Assembly (NCBI RefSeq): GCF_015350805.1
Contig: NZ_JADKSG010000001.1
Span: 124,001 to 188,000, forward strand
DNA length: 64,000 bases
Reading direction: 5' to 3'
DNA from: Herbiconiux sp. VKM Ac-1786
Lineage (GTDB): Bacteria; Actinomycetota; Actinomycetes; Actinomycetales; Microbacteriaceae
Position 1 is the first letter of the stretch; every line of letters begins with the position of its first letter. The position numbers were made by a program, and so were the translations under genes. The notes below the pieces were generated by a model. It ran no database searches, was not told the origin of the DNA, and worked only from the letters and a program-made list of their open reading frames with translations. Below are positions 52,254 through 60,629 of the stretch, piece after piece.

Positions 52254-52804
52254 CGCACCGCGAGCATCACGTCGACCACCGCGTCGAGCACGGCGTCGAC
52301 CTGCGACTCGCTGTAGCCGCCGCGTCGCGGCCGGAACACGGCGGTGCGCACGTCGGAGACCTTGACGTCGGCCCCGGCGCGGAAGTACTCCACGAGCCCG
52401 GCCGCGAAGGAGTCGACGTCGCGTCGGTCGTAGCCCTGACGCAGGAACCCGGCCCGGTCGAACTTCTCGCCGTCGGGTCGCTCGAGCCGCGCGAGGATCT
52501 CGGCCGCCCGACCTCGGGCCTCGGCGAACCACGCCTCGTCGCCCTTCTGCCGATAGGCCTGGTCGCGCTCGCGCAGCGCGAAGGCGTCCTCGAGGCGCTC
52601 GAGCGCCGCGTCGACGGCCCGGGCCTCGTAGCCGCCCTTCTCCATGCCGAACGCCGTCTGCCGCACCATCGCGGCCGTCAGCGTGTATTCACCGGCCTTG
52701 TCGCGCTCGTCGTAGGCGACGCGCGCCCTGGCCAGGAAGTCGTCGACCTCGGCGGTGTCGTAGCCGAGGCTCGAACTGCGGGTGCGGGGAAACGGTGCGC
52801 TCAC
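52250..52804 (-). CDS. DivIVA-domain repeat protein
   Basis: 184 residues with two or three copies of the short DivIVA motif known from actinobacteria (TIGR03543/03544 type): SSLGYDTAEVDDFLARARVA at the start, FLRQGYDRRDVDSFAAGLVE near residue 125 and RRGGYSESQVDAVLDAVVD at the end. A weaker copy is KGGYEARAVDAALERLEDA near 57. The helices between are charged. A scaffold-like role at the division site or membrane is possible by analogy; it is too short and lacks the long coiled coil of Wag31/DivIVA. The start is a GTG at 52804. It lies 28 bases after cdsA on the same strand. Confidence 0.8.
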   Translation of the reverse strand: MSAPFPRTRSSSLGYDTAEVDDFLARARVAYDERDKAGEYTLTAAMVRQTAFGMEKGGYEARAVDAALERLEDAFALRERDQAYRQKGDEAWFAEARGRAAEILARLERPDGEKFDRAGFLRQGYDRRDVDSFAAGLVEYFRAGADVKVSDVRTAVFRPRRGGYSESQVDAVLDAVVDVMLAVR

Positions 52805-52832
52805 GGCTCTATTGTGCCGAACTTCGCCGAGA

Positions 52833-53834
52833 TCACGATCCGAAGACCACCCAGAGCAGGTACGCGGCGGCCGCGGAGGGCAGGATCGAGTCGAGCCGAT
52901 CGAGGAATCCGCCGTGTCCGGGCAGCCACGAACTCATGTCCTTGATGCCGATGTCGCGCTTCAGCAGCGACTCCGACAGGTCGCCCACGGTGGCCGTGAA
53001 GGTGATCACGGCACCGAACAGCAGACCGAACCACCAGGGCTGGCCGAGCACGAGGATCGACAGCAGCACGCCGCCGACGAGGGCGGCCACCGCGGCGCCG
53101 GCGAGACCCTCCCAGGTCTTCTTCGGGCTGATGGTGGGGGCCATCGGGTGCTTGCCGAAGTTCAGGCCGCTGGCATAGGCCCCGACGTCGACCAGCACCA
53201 CGACGACGATGAACGACAGCACCCACCACTGCCCACCGTCCTGGGCCAGCAGGAGCACCGAGATGCTCGCGAGGAACGAGACATAGACCTGCACGAAGAT
53301 GCCGGCGCCCAGGTCTTTGAGGAGACCCCGCGCATCCGGTCGCGGACCCTGGCTGCGCGGCTGACGCACGGCCACCTCGACCAGCCGCCAGAGGGTGACG
53401 ACGAGCATGCCCGCGAGGGCGACCAGCCACTGCCCCGTGGCGCCCCAGTAGTAGGCGGCGGGCACGACGGCGACGCCGGCGATCACCGTCGGGATGCGCG
53501 CGACGTGCAGCTTCGCGACCCGCAGCGCCGTCGCGAGCTCGAGCGTGCCGAAGGTGACCAGCACGACGGCCAGCACCAGGTAGAGCTCCTTGATGACCAC
53601 GAGGCTGACGATCATCACGCCCGCCAGCACCACGCCGATCAGGATGGCCGAGACGAGGTTGCGGCCGGAACGCGCAGTGATCTTCTCGTTGGCCTCGTCG
53701 AACTGCTCCTTGCGAGCCCGCATCTGCGCCTGGATCTCGGCGCGGGTGAGCGTGCGCGTACGGCGCACGCGCGGCGTGCGGCTCGGGCGGGGCTCGTGAC
53801 GGGCGGGCTGCTGCCGGCCGGGTTCCTGGCTCAT
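52833..53834 (-). CDS. cdsA: Phosphatidate cytidylyltransferase
   Basis: Makes CDP-diacylglycerol from CTP and phosphatidic acid, the entry to phospholipid synthesis, in the membrane. 333 residues with about eight TM helices after a basic, Pro-rich N-terminus (RTRTLTRAEIQAQMRARKEQ). The family signature is intact near the C-terminus: VGDLSESLLKRDIGIKDMSS followed by WLPGHGGFLDRLDSIL. It lies 29 bases after frr on the same strand, the usual frr-cdsA order. Confidence 0.95.
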   Translation of the reverse strand: MSQEPGRQQPARHEPRPSRTPRVRRTRTLTRAEIQAQMRARKEQFDEANEKITARSGRNLVSAILIGVVLAGVMIVSLVVIKELYLVLAVVLVTFGTLELATALRVAKLHVARIPTVIAGVAVVPAAYYWGATGQWLVALAGMLVVTLWRLVEVAVRQPRSQGPRPDARGLLKDLGAGIFVQVYVSFLASISVLLLAQDGGQWWVLSFIVVVVLVDVGAYASGLNFGKHPMAPTISPKKTWEGLAGAAVAALVGGVLLSILVLGQPWWFGLLFGAVITFTATVGDLSESLLKRDIGIKDMSSWLPGHGGFLDRLDSILPSAAAAYLLWVVFGS

Positions 53835-53863
53835 CGGGGCCGTCGGTGTCAGACCTGTCGAGG

Positions 53864-54418
53864 TCAGACCTCGAGGAGCTCGGCTTCCTTGCGCTTCAGG
53901 GCGTCGTCGATGGCGTCGACGTAGCGCTTGGTGACCTGCTCGAGCTCCTTCTCGCCACGCGTCACCTCGTCGTCGCCGACCTCGCTCTTCAGGGCGTCGA
54001 GGTCGTCCTTCGCCTTGCGGCGGATGTTGCGGATCGAGACCTTGCCGTCCTCGGCCTTGGTGCGGACGATCTTCACGTACTCCTTGCGGCGCTCCTCGGT
54101 GAGGTCGGGCAGGGTGACGCGGATGACCGTGCCGTCGTTGTTGGGCTGGGCGCCCAGGTTCGGCACGTCGCGGATGGCCTGCTCGATGTCGCGCAGGGCG
54201 CTCTTGTCGTAGGGGGTGACGAGGAGGGTGCGCGCCTCTTGGTTCTGCAGCGACGCCAGCTGCTCGAGCGGCGTCGGCGTTCCGTAGTACGACACGAGGA
54301 TCTTCTGGAACAGCGCGGGGTTCGCCCGGCCGGTGCGCACGCTGGAGAAGTCGTCCTTCGTGACCTCGACGGCCTTGGTCATTCGCTCGGTGGCATCTGC
54401 CAGTACATCCGTGATCAC
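53864..54418 (-). CDS. frr: Ribosome recycling factor
   Basis: Splits post-termination ribosomes together with EF-G. 184 residues, the standard length. It shows [60 protein letters not shown] and [20 protein letters not shown] in order. The start is a GTG at 54418 with AAGGAG 6 bases upstream. It lies 81 bases after pyrH. Confidence 0.97.
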   Translation of the reverse strand: MITDVLADATERMTKAVEVTKDDFSSVRTGRANPALFQKILVSYYGTPTPLEQLASLQNQEARTLLVTPYDKSALRDIEQAIRDVPNLGAQPNNDGTVIRVTLPDLTEERRKEYVKIVRTKAEDGKVSIRNIRRKAKDDLDALKSEVGDDEVTRGEKELEQVTKRYVDAIDDALKRKEAELLEV

Positions 54419-54499
54419 GGCAACTCCTTCAGTGGATCTGTGCTGTCAAGTGTAGTGGGGCGCCTCTGTGGAGGCTCGCGGGCCGCGCCCGGTGACGCC

Positions 54500-55222
54500 T
54501 CAGTGCGAGGTCGCGACCAGGGTGCCGATGCGCTCGCCCCGGATGGCCTTCGCCACGTTGCCCGCGGGCTCCATGCCGAACACGTGCATCGGCATGCCGT
54601 TGTCCATGCAGAGGCTGAACGCGGTCGAGTCGACGACCTTGAGACCCTGCACGAGGGCCTCGTTGTAGGTGAGGAACTCGAGCTTCACCGCATCCGGATC
54701 GATGCGCGGATCGGCGGAGTAGACGCCGTCGACGCCGTTCTTGGCGACGAGCACCTCGTCGGCGTGGATCTCGAGCGCGCGCTGCGCCGAGACCGTGTCG
54801 GTGGAGAAGTAGGGCAGCCCGGCGCCGGCGCCGAAGATCACGACGCGGCCCTTCTCGAGGTGCCGGATGGCGCGGCGCGGGATGTACGGCTCGGCGACCT
54901 GGGTCATCGAGATGGCGGACTGCACCCGCGTCTCGGCGCCGGCCTGCTCGAGGAAGTCCTGCAGGGCGAGGGCGTTCATCACGGTGCCCAGCATGCCCAT
55001 GTAGTCGGCGCGACCGCGGTCCATGCCGCGGGTCGAGAGCTCGGCGCCGCGGAAGAAGTTGCCTCCGCCGACGACGATCGCGACCTCGACCTCCTGGGCC
55101 GCCTCCGCGATCTCCCTGGCCAGTCCCGACACGACGTCGGGGTTGACCCCGAGGGAGCCACCGCCGAACGCTTCACCGGAGAGTTTCAGTAGTACCCTGC
55201 GCTTCGAATCCGGCTCGCTCAT
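54500..55222 (-). CDS. pyrH: UMP kinase
   Basis: Phosphorylates UMP to UDP in pyrimidine nucleotide synthesis. 240 residues, amino-acid-kinase fold. It has [77 protein letters not shown] and the end [11 protein letters not shown]. It has its own candidate promoter between the tsf terminator and its ATG at 55222. Confidence 0.97.
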   Translation of the reverse strand: MSEPDSKRRVLLKLSGEAFGGGSLGVNPDVVSGLAREIAEAAQEVEVAIVVGGGNFFRGAELSTRGMDRGRADYMGMLGTVMNALALQDFLEQAGAETRVQSAISMTQVAEPYIPRRAIRHLEKGRVVIFGAGAGLPYFSTDTVSAQRALEIHADEVLVAKNGVDGVYSADPRIDPDAVKLEFLTYNEALVQGLKVVDSTAFSLCMDNGMPMHVFGMEPAGNVAKAIRGERIGTLVATSH

Positions 55223-55254
55223 CCGCCATGCATCCTCTCGTCATGCCCGTGTTC

Positions 55255-55282
55255 AGGCTATCGTCTCCCGCCCGGCCCCGAA
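55255..55282 (-). promoter_or_regulatory. Candidate pyrH promoter
   Basis: On the minus strand TTCGGG (55282-55277) and TAGCCT (55260-55255) are 16 bases apart. They lie between the tsf terminator and pyrH, giving a leader of about 25-30 bases. Confidence 0.4.
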
Positions 55283-55296
55283 TGCGCGCAGGCGTG

Positions 55297-55333
55297 GAAA
55301 AGGGCCCGGACCCATCGGTCCGAGCCCTTCTCG
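55297..55333 (-). terminator. Intrinsic terminator of rpsB-tsf
   Basis: On the minus strand GAGAAGGGCTCGGACC pairs with GGTCCGGGCCCTTTTC (one internal mismatch) around a GATG loop, and the 3' arm ends in TTTTCC. It lies 8 bases after the tsf stop. Confidence 0.85.
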
Positions 55334-55340
55334 TGGTGTG

Positions 55341-56168
55341 TTACGCGCCGACCTTGAATCGGGCGAAACCGGTCACCTGGATGCCCGCCTCGGCGAGCAC
55401 CTTCGAGACCGAGAGCTTGTTGTCCTTCGCGTAGTCCTGCTCGAGCAGGGCGACCTGCTTGAAGAACGCGGTGACGCGACCCTCGACGATCTTGGGCAGA
55501 GCCGCCTCGGGCTTGCCCTCGTTCTTCGAGATCTCGGTGACGATCGCACGCTCCTTCTCGACGGCGTCGGCGGGGACGTCGTCACGGGAGAGGTACTGCG
55601 GGTCGGCGAACGAGATGTGCTGCGCGATGGAGCGAGCGGTCTCGGCGTCGGAACCCGTGTACGCCACGACCACGCCGACCTGCGGGGGCAGGTCCTTCGA
55701 GGTCTTGTGCAGGTAGATCTCGAAGTTCTCGCCCTCGAGCCGCGAGATGCGGCGGAGCTCGATCTTCTCACCGAGGATGGCGGCCTCGTCGTTGATGACG
55801 TCGGCGACGGTCTTGCCGTCGGCGGGGGCCGCGAGGGCCTCCTCGACGGTCGACGCACCGGCGGCCGCAGCGGCGGCGAGCACCTTGTCGGCCAGGGCGA
55901 TGAACTTCTCGCCCTTCGCCACGAAGTCGGTCTCGCAGGCGAGCTCGATCATCGTCGCGGCGCCGTCGCCCTGCGAAGCGGCCACGAGGCCCTCGCTGGT
56001 GGAGCGGTCGGCACGCTTCGCGTTGCCCTTCGCACCCTTGAGGCGGAGGATCTCGACGGCCTTCTCCATGTCGCCGTCGGCCTCGACCAGGGCGTTCTTG
56101 GTGTCGACCATGCCGGTGCCGAGCTGCTCGCGCAGCGCCTTGACATCAGCCAGGCTGATTGTTGCCAT
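55341..56168 (-). CDS. tsf: Elongation factor Ts
   Basis: Nucleotide exchange factor for EF-Tu. 275 residues. The N-terminal UBA-like domain ISLADVKALREQLGTGMVDT, then KNALVEADGDMEKAVEILRL, the core ATMIELACETDFVAKGEKF and the C-terminal region AVVAYTGSDAETARSIAQHI are present. The ATG at 56168 follows AAGGAG by about 12 bases. It is downstream of rpsB with 104 bases between, which hold a strong stem-loop, and is followed by a terminator. Confidence 0.97.
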   Translation of the reverse strand: MATISLADVKALREQLGTGMVDTKNALVEADGDMEKAVEILRLKGAKGNAKRADRSTSEGLVAASQGDGAATMIELACETDFVAKGEKFIALADKVLAAAAAAGASTVEEALAAPADGKTVADVINDEAAILGEKIELRRISRLEGENFEIYLHKTSKDLPPQVGVVVAYTGSDAETARSIAQHISFADPQYLSRDDVPADAVEKERAIVTEISKNEGKPEAALPKIVEGRVTAFFKQVALLEQDYAKDNKLSVSKVLAEAGIQVTGFARFKVGA

Positions 56169-56193
56169 GTGTTTCTGACTCCTTGAGAGATGT

Positions 56194-56220
56194 GGCGGGC
56201 CGGTTCGTGGCCGGCCCGCC
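56194..56220. promoter_or_regulatory. Stem-loop between rpsB and tsf
   Basis: GGCGGGCCGG and CCGGCCCGCC form a perfect 10-base stem with a 7-base loop in the rpsB-tsf spacer. A second small GC hairpin (GGCCGCC-CTCG-GGCGGCC) is at 56250-56267. Without a U-run these are more likely attenuating or mRNA-processing structures than full terminators. Confidence 0.55.
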
Positions 56221-56272
56221 GTTCATGAGTGGTTCGACGAGTCGTCGGTGGCCGCCCTCGGGCGGCCGGGCC

Positions 56273-57304
56273 TTACTCGGCGGCGGGGCGCTTCTCGGCG
56301 TCGGTGGCCTCGGCCTCGATCTTCGCCTCGGTCTCGACGTCGGACTCGACGTGGTGCTCGACCACGAGCGACTCGTCGGTGATCGCGGCGAGGTCGGCCT
56401 CGGCCTGGGCGTCGGCGTCGTTCTCCTCGACGGGGACCTCGGCGGCGACGACCTCGGCCACGGCCTCGGTGTCGACGTCACCGGAGATCTCGCCGTCGAC
56501 GGCCTCGATCTTCTCGTCCTCGGCCTGGGGGTTCTCGGAGGCCTGGAGCAGCTCGCGCTCCCACTCGGCCAGCGGCTCGACGGCGGAGACGTTTCCGGCC
56601 TCCTCGGGCTTCTGGTGACGCTGGATGAGGCCCTCGGCCGCGGCGTCGGCCACGATGCGGGTCAGCAGCGCGACGGAGCGGATGGCGTCGTCGTTGCCCG
56701 GGATCGGGTACTGCACCTCGTCGGGGTCGCAGTTCGTGTCGAGGATGCCGATGACCGGGATGCCCAGCTTCTTGGCCTCGTCGATCGCGAGGTGCTCCTT
56801 CTTGGTGTCGACGACCCAGAGTGCGCTCGGGGTCTTCGTCAGGTTGCGGATACCGCCGAGCGACTTGTGCAGCTTGTCGAGCTCGCGCTTCTTGATGAGG
56901 AGCTCCTTCTTCGTGAAGCCGCTCTTCGCGGTGTCCTCGAAGTCGAGCTCTTCCAGCTCCTTCATGCGCGCGAGGCGCTTGGAGACGGTCTGGAAGTTGG
57001 TGAGGAGGCCACCGAGCCAGCGCTGGTTGACGTAGGGCTGGCCGACGCGGGTCGCCTGCTCGGCGATGGACTCCTGAGCCTGCTTCTTGGTGCCGACGAA
57101 GAGCACGGTGCCGCCGTGGGCGACCGTCTCCTTGACGAAGTCGTAGGCCTTGTCGATGTAGCCCAGCGACTGCTGCAGGTCGATGATGTAGATGCCGGAG
57201 CGCTCGGTGAAGATGAATCGCTTCATCTTCGGGTTCCAGCGGCGGGTCTGGTGCCCGAAGTGCACGCCGCTGTCGAGCAGCTGGCGGATGGTGACGACGG
57301 CCAT
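56273..57304 (-). CDS. rpsB: 30S ribosomal protein S2
   Basis: Small-subunit ribosomal protein, 343 residues. The conserved core ([96 protein letters not shown]) ends near residue 230. A C-terminal tail of about 110 residues follows, strongly acidic (Asp/Glu/Ala/Val), longer than in most bacteria but typical of Microbacteriaceae-like actinobacteria. The start at 57304 is the conserved one; a longer frame to 57373 has no support. It has a leader of about 165 bases and an extended -10 promoter. Confidence 0.97.
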   Translation of the reverse strand: MAVVTIRQLLDSGVHFGHQTRRWNPKMKRFIFTERSGIYIIDLQQSLGYIDKAYDFVKETVAHGGTVLFVGTKKQAQESIAEQATRVGQPYVNQRWLGGLLTNFQTVSKRLARMKELEELDFEDTAKSGFTKKELLIKKRELDKLHKSLGGIRNLTKTPSALWVVDTKKEHLAIDEAKKLGIPVIGILDTNCDPDEVQYPIPGNDDAIRSVALLTRIVADAAAEGLIQRHQKPEEAGNVSAVEPLAEWERELLQASENPQAEDEKIEAVDGEISGDVDTEAVAEVVAAEVPVEENDADAQAEADLAAITDESLVVEHHVESDVETEAKIEAEATDAEKRPAAE

Positions 57305-57476
57305 GTGCCGTACTCCTTCTGTTCTCGGTTTGCTCCACGACGATGGCCGTGGATCCTGGTGCCCGGCGCGCATCCGGCCCGCCCGCGTTCACGATGGGGT
57401 GTTCACGGTGGGACCGATCGGATGCTGCTGCCTCGAGGGCACGCGAAGTCACCCCGACGAGCGGGGTGCTCCGAGA

Positions 57477-57485
57477 ACTATACCA
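57477..57485 (-). promoter_or_regulatory. Candidate rpsB promoter (extended -10 TGGTATAGT)
   Basis: TGGTATAGT on the minus strand is a near-consensus extended -10 element. No good -35 is seen 17 bases further up. It would give rpsB a leader of about 165 bases, long enough for the S2 autoregulation known in other bacteria. A small CACCCC/GGGGTG hairpin lies in the leader at 57451-57469. Confidence 0.5.
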
Positions 57486-57498
57486 CCCGTGCCGCCGC

Positions 57499-58989
57499 CT
57501 ACTGCGGGGCGTCGACCGCCTGCTTGCTGCCCTTCCGCACGACCTTCAGGCTGTCCATGCTCTCGAGCGACCGGCCCTTCGTCTCGGGCACCGCGAAGAA
57601 GACGAAGAAGAAGCTCACCAGCGCGAAGAAGGTGTAGAGCCCGTAGGTGAAGGCGAGCGAGAAGCTCGACAGCGCCGGGAAGGTCTCGGTGATGGCGAAG
57701 TTCGTCAGCCACTGCGCGGCCGCCGCGATGCCGAGCGCCTTGCCGCGGATGCGGTTCGGGAAGATCTCGCCGAGCAGCACCCAGACGATCGGGCCCCAGG
57801 TGGCGCCGAAGAAGATCACGAACAGGTTCGCGCCGACGAGGGCGATCGGGCCCCAGGCGCCGGGCAGCTGCGGGGCGCCGTCGGTGACGACCGCCTGCGA
57901 GAACGCCAGCGCCATCACGCCGAGCGAGACTGCCATGCCGGCCGAACCGGTGAGCAGCAGCGGGCGGCGGCCCACCTTGTCGACGAAGAAGATGGCCACG
58001 AAGGTCACCAGCACGTTGATGATGCTCGTCACGACCGAGATGGTGAAGCTGGTGCCGGAGTTCGAGGTGTCGAAACCGACCGAGCTCCACAGGCTGGTGC
58101 TGTAGTAGAAGATCACGTTGATGCCGACCAGCTGCTGGAACATCGACAGCAGGATGCCCACCCAGACCACGGGCAGCAGGCCGAACATCTTGCCGCGGAG
58201 GCTGGCGGTGCGGGCGTTCTCCTTGTCCTCGCGGAGCGACTTCTCGATCTCCTCGAGGGCGCCGTCGACCTCGTCGGCCGGAGCGACGCTCGCGATGACC
58301 TTGCGCGCCTCCTCCTTGCGGCCCTTGCCGGCCAGGTAGCGCGGCGACTCGGGCAGGCGCCAGGCGAGCACGCCGTAGACGATGGCGGGGATGGCGCAGA
58401 CGATGAACATCCAGCGCCAGGCGTCCTGGCCGAACCAGAGCGGCTCGTTCGGGCCGCCGGCCGCGCCCTGCAGCAGGGTGTCGGAGAGCAGGGCGGCGAA
58501 GATGCCGAGGGTGATGGCGAGCTGCTGCAGGCTGCCGAGGGCGCCGCGCACGGCCTTCGGCGCGATCTCGGCGATGTAGGCCGGGGCGATCACGCTCGCG
58601 ATGCCGATGCCGAGGCCGCCGATCACGCGCCAGGCGATGAGGTCCCAGACCGCGAAGGCGAAGCCCGAGCCGATCGAGGAGACGAGGAAGAGGCCCGCGC
58701 CGATGAGCATCACCGGGATGCGGCCGATGCGGTCGGCGAGGCGGCCCGCGAAGTAGGCGCCGATCGCGCAGCCGAGCAGGGCGCTCGCCACCGTGAAGCC
58801 GCTGAGCAGCGGCAGGCTGCCGAGGTCGAAGTCCTCCTCGATCGCCTTCACCGCTCCGTTGATCACGGAGGAGTCGAAGCCGAACAGGAAGCCGCCGAGG
58901 GCCGCGGCGATCGAGAGGGCGATCACCTTGCGGCGCAGCTTCCTCTCGGTCGCGTGATCCGTCGTGCTGCTCGCACTCTGATTCGTCAT
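57499..58989 (-). CDS. Sugar porter family MFS transporter
   Basis: Proton-coupled or facilitated sugar uptake across the membrane. 496 residues, twelve TM helices. Family motifs: ALGGFLFGFDSSVINGAVKA in TM1, AGRLADRIGRIPVMLIGAGL (the GRRP-type loop), RVIGGLGIGIASVIAPAYIA, WRLPESPRYLAGKGRKEEAR after TM6, FQQLVGINVIFYYSTSLW in TM7 and VPETKGRSLE at the end. The ATG at 58989 follows GAGGGAG by about 10 bases. It is monocistronic, between rpsB (downstream) and the M23 peptidase gene (divergent). The sugar is not identified. Confidence 0.93.
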   Translation of the reverse strand: MTNQSASSTTDHATERKLRRKVIALSIAAALGGFLFGFDSSVINGAVKAIEEDFDLGSLPLLSGFTVASALLGCAIGAYFAGRLADRIGRIPVMLIGAGLFLVSSIGSGFAFAVWDLIAWRVIGGLGIGIASVIAPAYIAEIAPKAVRGALGSLQQLAITLGIFAALLSDTLLQGAAGGPNEPLWFGQDAWRWMFIVCAIPAIVYGVLAWRLPESPRYLAGKGRKEEARKVIASVAPADEVDGALEEIEKSLREDKENARTASLRGKMFGLLPVVWVGILLSMFQQLVGINVIFYYSTSLWSSVGFDTSNSGTSFTISVVTSIINVLVTFVAIFFVDKVGRRPLLLTGSAGMAVSLGVMALAFSQAVVTDGAPQLPGAWGPIALVGANLFVIFFGATWGPIVWVLLGEIFPNRIRGKALGIAAAAQWLTNFAITETFPALSSFSLAFTYGLYTFFALVSFFFVFFAVPETKGRSLESMDSLKVVRKGSKQAVDAPQ

Positions 58990-59164
58990 CACACACACTC
59001 CCTCGCAGCTTCCGGGTGCCGGACGTCGTCGGCCGGCGTGACCCGCCCTCCGATCCTGGCACGGTTCGGGCGTCTTGGCGTCTTCTCCTGCACAGCTGTC
59101 GGAGCACCTTCCTCTGTTCGCAGAATCCCCTTCCGGCAGGTGCCCACTGCGGCCGGTCGTCAGG

Positions 59165-60217
59165 ATGCTCGGCATGCCCCAGCTGCCGGCCACCCTCCTC
59201 CTGCTCGTCCTCATGGTGGCCTCTCTTGGCGCGCACTGGTCGTGGCCGCTCACCTCGCACGTGGTGGCGGCTGAGTTCGTGGCGCCGCCCCATCGCTACG
59301 GAGCCGGGCATCGCGGCATCGACCTCGTCGCGTCGCCCGGCCTTCAGGTCCTGGCGCCGGCTGACGGGGTGGTGACCTTCGCGGGCACGGTGGGCGACCG
59401 GATGCTCGTCGCTCTCGACCACGGCGACGGAGTGCGCTCCTCGCTCGAACCCGTCGTCGCGGCCCCCGGACTGGCCGTCGGCTCCCCCGTGGCCCGCGGC
59501 CGCCCTCTCGGCACCGTCGCCTCGGGCGGGCACTGCGGATCGCACTGCCTGCACCTCGGCGTGCGGATCGCGGGCGAGTACGTCAACCCGCGACTGCTGC
59601 TCGGCGGCATCCCGCGGGCGGTGCTGCTGCCTGCCGCCCTCAGGCCCGGGGGTGGGCCGCCTTGTACGACGACCGCAGCCGCTCCACGCTCACGTGGGTG
59701 TAGATCTGGGTCGTGCCGAGGCTCGCGTGGCCGAGCATCTCCTGCACCGCCCTCAGGTCGGCGCCCCCGTCGAGCAGGTGCGTCGCCGCGGTGTGGCGCA
59801 GGGCGTGCGGGCCGGCGGGCCCGCTCCCCGGCACCGACTCGAGCAGGGCGGCCACGAGCTGGTAGACGGCGCGGGTGCCGAGGCGACCACCCCGGGAGCC
59901 GAGGAACAGGGCGCCCTTCTGCGTCGTGGCGCTCCGCTCCAGCAACGGCCGCCGCGCCCGCGCGAGGTAGTCGCTCAGCGCGAGCTGGGCCGGCTTGCCG
60001 AACGGCACGATGCGCTCCTTGGAGCCCTTGCCCACGACGCGCACCGTGCGGCGGTCGAGATCGAGGTCGTCGACGTCGATGCCCACGAGCTCGGACACCC
60101 GGAGCGCCGACGCGTACAGCAGCTCGACCACCGCGACGTCCCGCAGAGCGCCGGGCTCCCCCTCGGCGGCCCGCTCCTGGAGCGTCTGCAGCACCGCCCC
60201 CATCGAGTCGTCGCTGA
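59165..60217 (+). CDS. M23 (LytM-like) peptidase with run-on C-terminus antisense to xerC
   Basis: A cell-wall endopeptidase-type protein. After a signal/TM segment (LPATLLLLVLMVASLGAHW) comes the LytM domain: RYGAGHRGIDLVASPGLQVL with the zinc His and Asp near residue 45, APADGVVTFAGTVGDRMLV and GHCGSHCLHLGVRIAGEYVN with the final His; where most M23 enzymes have HxH the first position is Cys here. Domain similarity ends near position 59645 (IPRAVLLPAALRPGG). The frame has no stop there and continues antisense to xerC to 60217, adding about 190 Arg/Pro/Ala-rich residues with no fold. The original stop was probably lost or frameshifted. ATG 59165 or 59174 are both possible starts. The mature enzyme is probably only the first 160 residues or so. 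Confidence 0.7.
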   Translation: MLGMPQLPATLLLLVLMVASLGAHWSWPLTSHVVAAEFVAPPHRYGAGHRGIDLVASPGLQVLAPADGVVTFAGTVGDRMLVALDHGDGVRSSLEPVVAAPGLAVGSPVARGRPLGTVASGGHCGSHCLHLGVRIAGEYVNPRLLLGGIPRAVLLPAALRPGGGPPCTTTAAAPRSRGCRSGSCRGSRGRASPAPPSGRRPRRAGASPRCGAGRAGRRARSPAPTRAGRPRAGRRRGCRGDHPGSRGTGRPSASWRSAPATAAAPARGSRSARAGPACRTARCAPWSPCPRRAPCGGRDRGRRRRCPRARTPGAPTRTAARPPRRPAERRAPPRRPAPGASAAPPPSSRR

Positions 60218-60557
60218 GCACCCGCGGCAGCGAGCGGTCGGGCTTCGGCGCCCGCAGCCGCACCGCCGCGTCGACCTCCGTCAGACCGGTCTGCCGCAGC
60301 CAGGCCGAGAACGTCTTGGCGGTCGCGGCCCGCCGCGCGAGCGTCGCCTTGGCGAGCTCCCGCTGCGACGCCTCCCACAGCCAGTCGCGGTACACGTCGA
60401 GGTCGAGCTGGCCCACGTCCTGCACCCCACGCGCCTCCGCGAACCGCTCCAGATCGCCCAGGTCGGCCCCGTAGGCGCGGACGGTGTGGTCGGAGTAACC
60501 CCGCTCGAGCCGCAGGTAACGCGCATACCCCTCGCGCGCCTTGCCGATCCCGACCAT
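59640..60557 (-). CDS. xerC: Tyrosine recombinase XerC
   Basis: Resolves chromosome dimers at dif with XerD. 305 residues, the family length. An N-terminal SAM-like domain (ARYLRLERGYSDHTVRAYGA) is followed by the catalytic domain with Arg in LLYASALRVSELVGIDVDDL, Lys in VRVVGKGSKERIVPFG, His-x-x-Arg in PHALRHTAATHLLDGG, and LGHASLGTTQIYTHV carrying the final His and the Tyr nucleophile. The full catalytic set is present. The start at 60557 follows a run of Gs. Its 3' half is overlapped antisense by the run-on M23 frame. Confidence 0.95.
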   Translation of the reverse strand: MVGIGKAREGYARYLRLERGYSDHTVRAYGADLGDLERFAEARGVQDVGQLDLDVYRDWLWEASQRELAKATLARRAATAKTFSAWLRQTGLTEVDAAVRLRAPKPDRSLPRVLSDDSMGAVLQTLQERAAEGEPGALRDVAVVELLYASALRVSELVGIDVDDLDLDRRTVRVVGKGSKERIVPFGKPAQLALSDYLARARRPLLERSATTQKGALFLGSRGGRLGTRAVYQLVAALLESVPGSGPAGPHALRHTAATHLLDGGADLRAVQEMLGHASLGTTQIYTHVSVERLRSSYKAAHPRA

Positions 60558-60629
60558 CCCCCCAGCATGCCCTGCGCCGCAGGGCGCCCCGCGTCCCCAC
60601 GCCGCTACCGCGGCCCCTCCCTACTCGGG

